Below are positions 11,889 to 23,164 of a stretch of 64,000 bases of DNA, piece by piece. The DNA is taken from assembly GCA_032209605.1 (NCBI GenBank), contig JASFXZ010000045.1, forward strand, positions 1,364,001 to 1,428,000. Reading direction: 5' to 3'. The position numbers and the translations under genes were made by a program. Each line of letters starts with the position of its first letter. Within the stretch, counting starts at the first letter, position 1. The DNA is from Mactromeris polynyma. Lineage: Eukaryota; Mollusca; Bivalvia; Venerida; Mactridae. Under the pieces are notes generated by a model that saw nothing but the letters and a program-made list of their open reading frames with translations, did not search any database and was not told where the DNA came from.

Positions 11889-11894
11889 AATAAA
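11889..11894 (+). terminator. Candidate poly(A) signal for the sulfotransferase gene
   Basis: AATAAA lies about 210 bp after the stop codon. An alternative AATAAA overlaps the stop codon itself at about 11674. Confidence 0.45.
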
Positions 11895-12369
11895 ATGAAT
11901 GACTCACTTTTACTATACCTGTCAACCACCTTTCAGATTCAAAGTATTAAGACTTTTCATGGTAGGAATTATTGCGACATCGTCATAACATCTTACATAG
12001 ATATTGGTGATTTATATACTGTATGTATATCGTATGTAGAATAACTCATATATTTTTATTGATTTGCAACTTAATTTGATCATCGCATATAGAATAACTT
12101 AATGATTTTGTTTTGTAACTTAATTTGACTTATCGACCCTCTTAAAGATTGATTGTATCAAATCACGATGACCAAAGAAAAAAAATCGTCGAAGTTCACA
12201 GGTATGGACATTTCTATATATCACGTGACGACAGGGAGTGACACTGCAAGGGGAGATAAGCGCTGTACAGCCTTTTACTCTTGCAGCTGTAGTTCATTCA
12301 CTTTGTCTAGTAACCAGTGAATGTCTCAGAAATGACATTGAGTAACCGAGAGGAAATCTTATTTTTCGA

Positions 12370-12496
12370 ACAAAGCCCTTCATCAAAATCATGGAAATAC
12401 ACTTTTTATTTATATTATGTTTCATAATAATTATATTTGTGATGGCAACAACGCAAATGCTTAATATATTTCTATGATTTTGATGAAGGACTTTGT
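12370..12496. repeat. Inverted repeat, ~31-bp arms, 65-bp loop
   Basis: The left arm (12370-12400), containing cttcatcaaaatcatggaaa, is complementary to the right arm (12466-12496), containing tttctatgattttgatgaag, with only a few mismatches. Weaker pairing extends outward on both sides. It lies between the convergent 3' ends of the sulfotransferase and EIF3G genes. It could be a small foldback element. Confidence 0.75.
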
Positions 12497-12882
12497 CCAA
12501 AATGTTTATAACGAGCAGATAACTGAAGAATGAGTTTATTATTCCTATACATTATAATTATGTAATCACAATAATTTTCTGGCTGTTGTGAATCATTGGT
12601 TACAGAGGCCAGGTACAGGGTTTGTCCCAGTCAGTGGCTTCCATGCCTGATGAGGCCAGTTTACCCCACTGATAACCATTGTAGTAAGCATGTATGGAGT
12701 TAGTGGTGATGATGTTCAAGATATGCACTGTATTCACTTGCGCACTGTATTCACTTGCCGAGTCAATCGATCAGTGATTTCACTACAAATTAATCAGTGA
12801 AGAAATAAACACTATTACAAGCTAGACGTGTTTAATGGTTCACCCTGAATAAGAAGACACTGCACGAAATCCAGTTTATATT

Positions 12883-12888
12883 TTTATT
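12883..12888 (-). terminator. EIF3G: Candidate poly(A) signal for EIF3G
   Basis: The minus strand reads AATAAA here, about 100 bp downstream of the EIF3G stop codon at 12986-12988. Confidence 0.6.
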
Positions 12889-12985
12889 GACCATCTTCAT
12901 AAAAATGTCACAATTAAATTATTATCTCTGAACAGTTTTCCGAATGATTACATAAAGTTTATAAGCACTGAGTTGTCGTGGTTTT

Positions 12986-15900
12986 TTACGCTGTTCCAGA
13001 TGGTCTGAAATAGAAGATAACAAATATTTAAGGGATTGCAAACAAAATTTGAATCATTATGTTATCACATCAAAAACAAAGAAGCAATAGTTTATATTAT
13101 GATAAAGTCAACCAATTATTTCTGCAAACTGGCAAATAAATGCTTTTACTTCACAGTACAAAGAGCCTGTAGCCAAAAATATATCAATTCTTTACTTTAC
13201 GACATGGATAATGCGAAAACTTGTGATTTAACACTTCTTTTTTTAAATCCAAACAAAATAGATAGAAATTTTACAAACACAATGTGCAACACTTGAGAAA
13301 TTGAAAAGCCAATATTGTCCAAATAACTAAACACCAAAACCTCAGTTTGAAGATTTGGCTTTGTTTTAACCACATATTATCTAAACCTTTTGCATCTAAG
13401 GTGATGGTAATTTCCAATATGATGTGTTAGAAGTCTTGCTCAGTGTTTGTAAGTGCAAATATGCAGATCAATATAAGATCTGAAGGATGTATAACTTACT
13501 TTGCCCATTCAACATTTAAGATAAGATGATCGTAACCAAAACCAGATACACCAGAAATAGCTCGTGCAGCGTCTTCGCGTCTGTGAAAGTTGATGAATGC
13601 AAAACCCTGGAACAAATACAAGGGGACCCATTATAAATGTTGCACACACACAAGTATACAAATTAAATCACCGGTGCAGTGGTTGTGAAACCTTTACACT
13701 GTCAACATGAAATATTTTACTCAGTTTTCAACTTACCATCAAGTTAACCAAGCAGAACAGTCAGCAGTTACCTCAGTTCGTAAAGAACTGCCAACGAGGT
13801 GAGTAGGTTTGCACCCAGGCTTTTAAGTGTATGTTCTCAGGACAATTTGACTGCAGGCAATACATCCCAATTCAATTCAAAGTTTATTGTACAAAAGGCC
13901 TCTGGCCCATACACAAATTACATGAAAACATACATATACATGTATATACAAATTAACATGACAGTGGAGGTGATAGACATGTTATGTAAAACATGTTTTT
14001 TGTTTTGTTTTGTTTTTTAGCATTATCAAATTTTTGACAACACATGTATATACATGATAGCAACATTTTTATGTAGCGCATATATAATACATCACACAAG
14101 ATATAAAACTTATTCAGTATTCGAAATAAATCACAAAATATTTTGCCTTTTTTGAAATGCATGGTAAATAAAAATAGCAGTGTTTCTTATTATTCTAGCA
14201 TTTCTACTGGATAATAAAATATTAAATTTATTCAAAGATGGATTTACAACAAATTCTGTGGAAGGAAATCCTTTTTTTAATTCCGAATAATTAGGGCATA
14301 CAAATAAAAAGTGGTATTCAGTCTCAATTACATTTCTACAATAAGGACAAATCTGAGATTGCTGTCAACATTATTATATCTCCCCTTTTCTATTTGAAGA
14401 CCACGAGTTGATGTTCGAAAACTAACGAATGCTCTCCTAAATTTTCTAATTGTGATAAATGATAGATAAGGTTCATATTCAATATTTTGCTTGTACGAAT
14501 AGTAACAACTTAATTTTGTACTTAGTGTTGCTTTTGAATGCCACAATTGTAAATACTGATCTTACAGTCGTTGTACATATTTCAAAATAAAAATGTTTTC
14601 ATTACCAACAGACTGGTTTTCCCATACATATCCAAATCCATTCTCATATAAATGTTTACGCAGATTAGATACCCAATTTTGATATTATATAAATATTGAC
14701 TGCCTTGAGGGTGACAGTGCATCTTGTCAACCCGAGGCAACACTGTCGACCGAGGCTTTAGCCGAGGTCGACAGTGTTTGTCGAGGGTTGACGAGATGCA
14801 CTGTCACCCTCAAGGCAGTCAATATTTATTTTATTATACCGAACAAAATAAAAATAAAGAACCTGGCCATGGCGAACTGTCGTCTGATAATGTAAACAAT
14901 CCTCTACAAGACACAGACTTTTAAAGCTAAATCCCGTATCATATGCATACCGGGTAACGTTGCGGTTAAACGCTTACCCGCTTACTCCCCTTGTATTAAA
15001 TAATTTATTTCAAAACTAGAAATAGAAGCTAGCTGGCCTTCCGCACGCTCATCATTGCCGTCGGCCATTTTGTTTGCAGTTTTTTAAACGATGTCAACAG
15101 CGGGCGACATTGCAGGGTGACAGTTAAAAATGTCGCCCGCTGAGGTTTATATGCAATGTATAGGGAAAACAGTCACGTGAGGTATAATAACCCAAATTAT
15201 CATATGATTTTAGCATTATATAACACTTTTTTATATAACGATGATCAGGCATTTTTAAGACACGGAGCCAGTATTTAATGATGTGATTTGATGTGTAGAT
15301 GTACAGAGGGAATCTACCACAGTCACCATAGACTGGAATATTACATGCATGTTTAGGTGTAGACAGATGTACCCGTTCTATAACGTCCATATGTTGAAAC
15401 CCAAGTCATTTGTCCTCCATCAGTGATTCAGGAGGAGATATTGTCAGTTGTTTGGGAATTAACAGACAAGTATTGGTTGGAAACCCCAAAACACTATTTA
15501 GGTCAACTGACAGTCATATATAACTAAAATACTTTTGAAAACAGCATAAAACTCAAACATAATGACTGAGTTGACAGCAATTTGAAAATTATTCATGCTT
15601 TCTATGTTGTTTTCAAATCATATAAAATTGTAAACAAAAGGGCCATGATGGCCCTTATATCGCTCACCTGAATACACTGCCATGATTTTTTTACCGAACT
15701 TAATAATTTATGCAATCTTTTAAGAGGACAACTAGACAATGCTTAACACCAAACATCAAAGCCATAGACCTTATGGTTTTTGCACAAGAAAATTTTCAAA
15801 GTTTTCACTTCTAAAATCTATTATTAGCTCCCATGACCTACTTATAAACAGACCAAAATAATCTATGTAACTTTGGAAGAGGACCACCTAAGGATCATTC

Positions 15901-18900
15901 CTGTAAAGTTTGGTCAAAATCCATTCAGGGGTTTAAGAGGAGACGACTTTTATAGTTTCCACTATATTCATATAGGAAACAAGGCCCCCCCTGACGGCCA
16001 TGTTTTTCAACAGATTTTAATGATTTATGCAATCTTATAAGAGGACCACTAGACAATGCTACACACCAAATATCAAAGCTCTAGACCTTATGGTTTGGGA
16101 CAATAAGATTTTCAAAGTTTACACTTTTAAAAACCATTTTTAGCTCCAGTGACCTACTTATGCAACAGACCGGAACCATTTATTTAACTTCAAAAGAGGA
16201 CCACCTAAGGATCATTCCTGTGAAGTTTGGTCATAATCCATTGAGTGGTTTAGGAGGAGATGTTGTTTATAGTTTCCACTATATACATATACGGAACACG
16301 GCCACGCTGCTAAATATCAAAGCTCTAGACCTTATGGTTTGGGACAAGAAGATTTTCAAAGTTTACTTTTAAAATTTATTTTTAGCTCCTGTGCCCTAAT
16401 TATGCAGCGGTCCGGAACGATTTATGCAACTTTGAAAAAGGCCCAGCCAAGGATCATTCCTGTGAAATTTGAACAAAATCCATTCAGTGGTATAGGAGGA
16501 GATGTTGTTTAAAGAAAATGTTGATGCACGACGACGGGTGACGGACAATCATCGATCCTAAAAGCTCACTATAAGCACTTCGTGCTCAGGTGAGCTGAAA
16601 AAAAATGTATTCACTGAACACAACAAAAGCAGTATTGGATTTCAACAAATTCAATTTAATAGTCTCAAGATTACCATGAATAAGGCTTACACAATCTGTT
16701 CCAAAAGACTGTAATTGTAAAACAAGTGTATAAAAATAATAATAATTTGTTTGAATTAAAGGCAAAAACACTTACTTTCGACTGGCCAGTATTTTTATCT
16801 TTTGCAAGATAAATTCTCTGTATAGGACCAAAAGGTCGAAACAATTCTTGAAGGTCAGATTCTCTTGTATCCTCCGAGAGGTTGGTGACACGGATTGTAG
16901 CTGATTCATCTGGAAAGATAAAATTCAAACAGTTAAATAGAGAATAATACCACGCAATTATTGGCATACATGAATACATGTGAAGTCTCCTGATTTCCGC
17001 GGGAGACTCCCGGTTTTGACAGCCAACTCACGCTCTCCTGGCCGGGAGCCGCTATCTCCCTATTTTCAAAGTTAACATCGTGAATTTTAATTATGGGGTA
17101 TTTTTTTAGTTCATCCCCGACTGGTTCGCTGAAATTACTTGTCAAACTGATAACCGAAAGTGTAAAATCGGGAAACCAGTCCGAAAATCACGTTTTATGG
17201 GGATATAAGACGCTCTAAACCATGGAATCAAGCGCTTGGTGACATGGATCAAAATACGATGCGACCCTCGCTTGTCATGTTGTTTATTCAAGTTTCACAT
17301 GTTTCTGTTGTATTTAGATAAGAATAAAATTGTTAATTGGCGACTCTATTAAACGGATGACCCCAGATTATGAGTTAATTCGCAAAATATAGCTATTAAC
17401 ACAAAAAAATCTCCCTATTCAGTCTCAATCTCCCGCTTTTCGAGGTGCAATCTCCCGATTTGCCTTATAGTTTTTACAGGAGCCATAGCTTACTTGACAA
17501 GTAAAATGGAGAACTTGATTTCTCTGCTGTAGACATGTTGCTCACAGGGGCTTAGTTCTTAAATTGTTTGTAAACTCATAAAATAGTGTCCTATCTATTT
17601 TCAAATGCACTATTTTGCTTGAAAGATCTATTTTTTCACTTAGCATGGAATACTTTGACATTGGTGTGTATAATCAAGAGAAACTAAAATTGTAATAAAA
17701 CCTATCGCTTATTACAAACTCCTCTACTGATTGAAGCAATGAAGTTAAGGACAAACTGCTCCTTATTTTGCCCAGTCAAAGTTTATTACCTCTACTAGAC
17801 TTCATAGTTTCCCCACGTCCCTTGCCTGCACCATCTCTCATACTTGGTGGAACGTATTTGCCTCCTGTCTTGTTGCCAGCCACAGGAGCGGAGGAGGCGG
17901 CTTGCACAGGGGCACCACCTTGCTCTTCTGGCTTCTTTTTGTCAGTCTCTAGTGTTTCCTAAATATACAGGACATACATCAAGCATGGAAGTGGAAAATA
18001 TCAAATGCTATGAAGCATGTATTATGCAGTGAAAATTTAGACTTTATATTACCATCAATTTTAATTATTTTGTATAGTTTGACATCTGTGCTGTCTGTCA
18101 ACATTGACTGCGAAGCTATTGTTCTGTTATTAACACCTTATTTCTAAAATCTTTGATAACATATTTCCTCTGATTAATTGTGATCACACATCTATTATTA
18201 TATCTGAACTGTTAATTTATTATCAAAGCCCTTAAGGTCTGGCTTCCAATTTATCTTTGTTTTAGGTGTGTATAAAAACCTGTAACTTTATATGCTAGAC
18301 AGAAATAAGAATTCATTCAAAGAGTACCTTTACTTTACATTTAACTGGAGTACCAGCTTGATATACATATTGGAGAACCATAACTTTAGATTAATATTTA
18401 TAACTTATATGACTGGATTTCCAGACATTGTTTAAGTGTGCAAATAAAAAGAAATACAAACAGAAGGACTTTGTGAATCTTTTCTAACGTTCACTACAAT
18501 CTACATGTACACAGAAAATCTATAAAAACTACTTCATAAAACATGCAGTAATGGAGTTTCAAACTTGTGTTTGATGCAAATGACATGAGACATACTAACC
18601 AGGCAAATAACCCGACCAGCACTTTTCAACTAATGTTAACTATCAGTATGCTTCCTAACAAAATTCCCACTCAAAATTTGAGTAGGAGCCATTTTTATGA
18701 GTAGGTAAGATTATGCCAAAAAAAACATTTTTTTATTTATGGCCTGGCAAAAACTAAGTAAATGTAGAATCTACCAAAATTCATTCTGAAAAGAATCTGA
18801 TAAAACCTGTATGGAAAAACACAAAACATTGATTTTCTTTCCTTCACAGACAACAGCCAAAATAAATATGGTTTAAATAAGTTATAACTTCTTGGTTCAT

Positions 18901-21900
18901 AAGTTCTTGAGTTTTGTGTAAAAAATATTTGTTAATAGTATGTGCACATCAAATGTCTTTTATTTGTCTTTAATTTGCCAATTTCACTCATAATTTTCAT
19001 GGCATGAGCAAAATTCCAAAACCAGCAAGAAAACGAAACACTTCTTTCTCTAAAATATCACAAACCCACAGACTGAATATGTCAGACAAGAAGCAGAAAT
19101 TCTGGATCTGTTTGACACCTAAATTTCCAATACCTGAATAGGTCCTAGAGTATCTTTGTAAGGACATTTTGTGGTCCAATGGTCACCCTTACAAATACGA
19201 CAAGATACCAACTTCTGCGTCTTCAACTTGGCTAATGGATCTTCTTCTGGTTCCTGGTTCTTATTCTGTAATTACAAAAGTGTGAACACTACAACAAATG
19301 CTTTCTCTATTACTTTGTACAGGATACAGCCTGTTACAAACGTTTGATCAAACAATGTACAGTCAATCTTGCTGATGCGACCACATGTCTTATGTGGCCA
19401 TTTGCAGTAAGCAACCACTTTGAAAACCTCCTGACAATTTTCACTATATCTTTAAGTTTTGCAAAGCGACTAGCGGTCACTCAAAGTCGGGTTTTTTCAG
19501 TCATCTTTTTCTTTTAATTGAAATATATATATAAATTGACCAAAATTGCATTTAATTGTAGTTGACATGTCTTGCATACGAACAAACAATAAACAACTGC
19601 TTATTGACATCCAGTTAAAGTTGTTGAGTAGAGACCTGTCTGTTTTCTGATAATTTCCCACCTGGGTGACTGTGACAGACCAATCAAATTTCAAGGATCT
19701 ATCAAGTGTATGCATAAGACCGCCGATTTTACACCAGTGGTTAGATTTGATCCCTGTGTAAAGAAAGTTAATTCATTGTGTAATCTGATAAGTATGATAG
19801 ATGAATTATGTCAAAACGGAAAGTGTTGACTTCGGACTTACGCGTTAGTGTTCTAGAACTGTCATTGTTACACAATGTAAACTGTAAGATGGATTTGATT
19901 TGCAGTTTCTCACATTTCATTGCATTATATGCACACTAGTATGCTACGACAGAATAATAAAATGTAATTTATTAAAAGAGATAGTTTTAATACTCAATAT
20001 TATGTGTTCGAGAAAATATTGTACCCAACTTGTTCATATTGTTTACCTTAGATTTAGGTCGAAATTTCATAAGATCTGGTGAATATTTGTTTAACAAATA
20101 AAAGAATTAAAACTGTTTGTTTTGTACATTGTATTTTCAATATGTTAAACTTAAAGCACGTTTTAAGTACAAATGTATGTATAGTAGCAGACTAGAAAAT
20201 ATTGAAACCCGAAATCTTATCTGGAACCAAAGCTTTGTATTACAAGACTGTTTCATTAAGAGACCACTTTATGTCTGACCCTTGGGCGATCTCTTAATAC
20301 AAGATTGACTGTACTTGCTTGCAGATTGAATAGAAATAATACAATATAGTAAAAATCCAATGAAAACAAAACACAGCAACATAAATAACTTATGTGTGTT
20401 CAATGTTTAGATGCTCAGCCTTTTTCAACAGAAAGTGACATAATGTTTAAGATATTAACACTAACAGAAGGTAACGTTAAGATACATTAATTATAAATTG
20501 GTCAATTTATTCAGGTACAACAATACAAAAATAGTATGTTTCATTTTACAAGAAATAATTATAACTGTTGAAAAAAGATATGAACATTTTCAACACAAAT
20601 TTCTTTTGAAGAATTACACAACAAGAATAATTCTGAAGAACTTGTTATCATTCTATGATTTTATAGAAATTTGTGACCATAACCATGTATAGCGCTAATA
20701 GTTTTAACAGCTTGTAAGTTGTATTATTTTTCTTGATAATTTTTGACTGGATCTAAGCATTTTATAGCCAGATTACCTACCATTTAGATAAACATTGACC
20801 CTTCAGCCCGAATCCCGAGGGTCAAAATGTGTTTTGGAAAATCAAGGGGTCACAGGTTCAACTCCATGGTCAAATGGAACCCCTGAACTACATACTTAAT
20901 CAGCTAAAAAATGGAATCTTTTCACACCAGCATTTTAAATATGTTTCTTGTAAAATGTACAACATAAAACAGCATTGTGCTAGCTTACTTGCATAGGCTT
21001 TAATTTAAAAGCAATTACCAAAAAATGCTTTCCATTGGATATTTTACAAGGCTAATTTTAAGTCAAAATATGGCAATCTCGGAAACCAAGACAAAAGAAA
21101 CAGACTGACATACTGCTGATATCTTACCTCTTTATTGAGAATGATCTGCATGTTAAACTCTTCTACTTGCACGATGGTGTTAGCTGGATTGGGACCTGGT
21201 GGATCAGACTCTGCTGCACCAAACTTACGCCAATTCTTCCTGCGTGCAATTGTTTTAGCAGCTCTTCGTTTCTCAACTTTATAGGTCTTCACAACTTTAA
21301 CCATTTTACCATCCTCATTGTATTTGTATTCTGTTATCGTCTTGACGTTATTCTGTTCATCAAAGTCTTCAGTGGCTGGAGGCAAGGAGCCTGTAAAGAG
21401 AACATAATTTATTAGCTGATATATCAAAAAGCCAAGACACAGTAACTTGATGACTAGACCTCGATGCTAAACATCAGGTTATCGAGCCACTAGCCACAAG
21501 AAATTTGATTGATTCAATTTTTGAAATAATAATGGCATGCTAGATAATTGTCACAGTGCGAGTTACTTTGTAAGGACTGAGCTTTTTGGGTGGCAGTCTA
21601 TCTCCACACCACTACACTTCTCCCCCTTCCAGCATTTGAGGCTGCACCACTGTGGGCTGTCAAACACCGCTGCCACCATTGAAGTAAATCAAGGGGGAAA
21701 GTGCGCCCGATGTTGGGCTTGAACCCACAACCCCCTAAACACTAGTACAGTGCTCTACCAACTGAGCTAACTGGGCAGCTGTCTAAATCCACACCACTAC
21801 ACTCCTCCCCCTTCCGGCATTTGAGGCTCCACCACTGTGGGCTGTCAAACACAGCTGCCAACATTGAAGTAAATCAAGAGAGTGCGCCCGATGTAGGGCT

Positions 21901-22399
21901 CTAACTTGCGACCCCTAAACACTAGTATAGCGCTCTACCGACTGAGCTAACCAGGCGGCCCTCTTACCCCACACCATTAGTCATTACACTCCCTTAAAAT
22001 AAAACTTAAAAAGCCATCTTTCAATCTTTGGAAGTTTGGTACTTCAATGTACAATTTGTGACATCGCGGTTCAACCCGACTTTTAATCACTATTTAAAGA
22101 TTCTAGCTAAGATTGATTTCCTCATATCATAGTCTGGACTAATTCACAGTGAATCTCCATCGAAACTGTAAAGGACAAAACGGAAGAGTGAGATTAATAA
22201 TACGCGGTCCCAGTTTCATGATACCGCCATATGCCGGAAAATACATACCATCTTCGCCAGCTTCTACCTGTTCCGCCCAGCTGATCGGCTTTGATCTGAA
22301 AGACAGAAATATATGCCAATGAATGGAATAAAAATATGACTGCAATACAAACAATCGAGCCGAAAAGGACAAAATGTCTTACTCTTCAATGGCAGGCAT
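12986..22399 (-). CDS. EIF3G: Eukaryotic translation initiation factor 3 subunit G, complete, 8 exons
   Basis: This is an RNA-binding subunit of eIF3, acting in cytoplasmic 43S scanning and reinitiation. The minus-strand coding exons are 22383-22399, 22249-22295, 21128-21390, 19134-19265, 17790-17958, 16776-16909, 13500-13606 and 12986-13004 (888 nt, 295 aa plus stop). All have GT/AG borders and consistent phase. The start MPAIEE leads into SWAEQVE. The middle contains [13 protein letters not shown] and [11 protein letters not shown] zinc knuckle reads [15 protein letters not shown] (CX2CX3HX4C), followed by [11 protein letters not shown]. The C-terminal RRM has RNP2 IRVTNL and RNP1 KGFAFINF, the latter split by an intron. 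It ends EWAKPSGTA. The length is slightly shorter than vertebrate eIF3g. Introns hold many transposable elements. Confidence 0.97.
13868..14682 (-). pseudogene. 5'-truncated LINE (non-LTR retrotransposon) C-terminus
   Basis: The minus strand encodes the end of a LINE ORF2: [20 protein letters not shown], then [10 protein letters not shown]. After a one-base frameshift near 14355 comes the CX2CX12HX4C-type motif [20 protein letters not shown], and the frame ends at a TGA at 14131. An in-frame TAA also occurs near 14560. The 3' UTR carries an AATAAA and ends in a ttgaattgaattgg tail at 13868, typical of LINEs with short terminal repeats. The reverse-transcriptase core is absent. The copy sits in an EIF3G intron and its 5' end abuts the MITE at 14691. 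Confidence 0.85.
14691..14827. mobile_element. Near-palindromic MITE (~137 bp hairpin)
   Basis: The two halves are reverse complements at about 48 of 53 positions. The left arm starts aaatattgactgccttgagg and the right arm ends with its complement. Both halves contain cactgtcgacc, and the central loop is gaggctttagccga. The flanks are AT-rich (attatat and attatac), as expected for a TA-rich target. It lies at the 5' end of the truncated LINE, inside an EIF3G intron. Confidence 0.85.
15098..15143. repeat. Short GC-rich hairpin in EIF3G intron
   Basis: cagcgggcgacatt pairs with aatgtcgcccgctga, a 13-bp perfect stem with a 17-base loop. It lies in otherwise AT-rich DNA and is possibly a remnant of a foldback element. 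Confidence 0.6.
15639..16602. mobile_element. Interspersed element with gctcacctga ends and internal ~318-bp repeats
   Basis: The left end reads aagggccatgatggccctta then tatcgctcacctga. The right end reads agcacttcgtgct then caggtgagctgaaa, so the termini are inverted. Inside, agacaatgct...caaagc recurs at 15733 and 16051, with a third shortened unit at about 16303. Each unit carries ggatcattcctgt and ggaggagatgttgtt boxes. This end structure is one I associate with abundant bivalve repeats. It is intronic in EIF3G. Confidence 0.7.
19360..20311. mobile_element. 952-bp Tc1/mariner- or pogo-type non-autonomous element
   Basis: The left end CAGTCAATCTTG and right end CAAGATTGACTG are perfect 12-bp inverted repeats, each flanked by TA, the expected Tc1/mariner target duplication. 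Subterminal gcgaccac and gagaccac motifs recur at both ends. No transposase frame is visible. It lies in the EIF3G intron between the exons at 19265 and 21128. Confidence 0.8.
21590..21961 (-). mobile_element. Tandem pair of tRNA-derived SINEs
   Basis: Two copies of about 186 bp (21590-21775 and 21776-21961) share ccacaccactacac, ggcatttgaggct and gaagtaaatcaag blocks. Read on the minus strand, each opens with a tRNA-like head: ggttagctcagtcggtagag (box A) in one copy and gttagctcagttggtagagc in the other, with the box B equivalent ggttcaagccc about 30 bases on. They are intronic in EIF3G. Confidence 0.85.
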
Positions 22400-22926
22400 G
22401 TTTCTTTCTATGACGACTTCCGTTTGGATAAAACCCATCGGACCGGACGGTAACTGGTCAACTCGTACCTTAGTCAACTCGTACCTAAGTTCTTCAGCAT
22501 TTGCTAGGTATAAATTTAGGTATTTGCTTACCTTAATGACCATTGGTCAAAGATTGATTCAACGAAGGGTGGTAGCTGTATGGACTGTGGCGTGCCTGAG
22601 ACGGTTTTAATCAGAGAGAAATAAAATGCTAAGAGATACTCCACAACCATAAGATTAACTGTTCCAATATCAATTTATCACTTTCTGTTGGTGCGATAAA
22701 AGACATCAACAATTCTGCACAAAAAGAGATAGTAGATTCTATCCGATTTCCAAAATTTCATAAAGCAAATTGTTTTTTTCATTTAGGTCAATTTTACAGC
22801 TTTCCTTGAAAAACAGCCTTGAAAAACATCGTAGTTCTACTAATTAAAACTTGTTACTAGTTGATACGACGTTTTCCAAGGAAAGTTATCTAAATAAATA
22901 TTTGTGTTTGCTTTATAGATCTAGAT

Positions 22927-23162
22927 CTAAAGAATACAATATTTTACCTCACAGAGGAGATAAAACGTATGTTTTACAATGCGTATATACTTCCAATACT
23001 TGACTATTGTTGTCATATTTGGGGCAAAGATAATAATCGTCACATAAATAAAGTAAATACCTTGCAAAGAAGAGTTGCAATTTTTTTTCTTAAAAAACCA
23101 AAGCGATCGCCATCCAATGGATTATTTCGAGAACTTCAGTGGTTGACGTTTACAGACAGATG
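22927..23162 (+). pseudogene. LINE reverse-transcriptase fragment
   Basis: An open plus-strand frame encodes FYLTEEIKRMFYNAYILPIL, then DYCCHIWG, a linker and LQRRVAIFFLKKPKRSPS, then ELQWLTFTDR. The Y-x6-L-DYC-x-IWG and LQ(K/R)R-A patterns are typical of the post-catalytic region of CR1/L2/RTE-like LINE proteins. The YADD catalytic motif is not present. The frame is cut exactly where the 152-bp array begins. Upstream, 22400-22926 carries the EIF3G promoter side and a small gtcaactcgtacct duplication. Confidence 0.8.
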
Positions 23163-23164
23163 TA

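Noticed and set aside
11629..11898. 89-codon plus-strand ORF overlapping the sulfotransferase 3' end
   Set aside because: It overlaps the real C-terminus in another frame and extends into the 3' UTR. No family features.
22139..22372. 77-codon ORF starting MSFSARLF as the EIF3G N-terminus
   Set aside because: Its upstream part reads through an intron. The ttcag acceptor at 22296 and the MPAIEE exon at 22383-22399 give a phase-consistent start.
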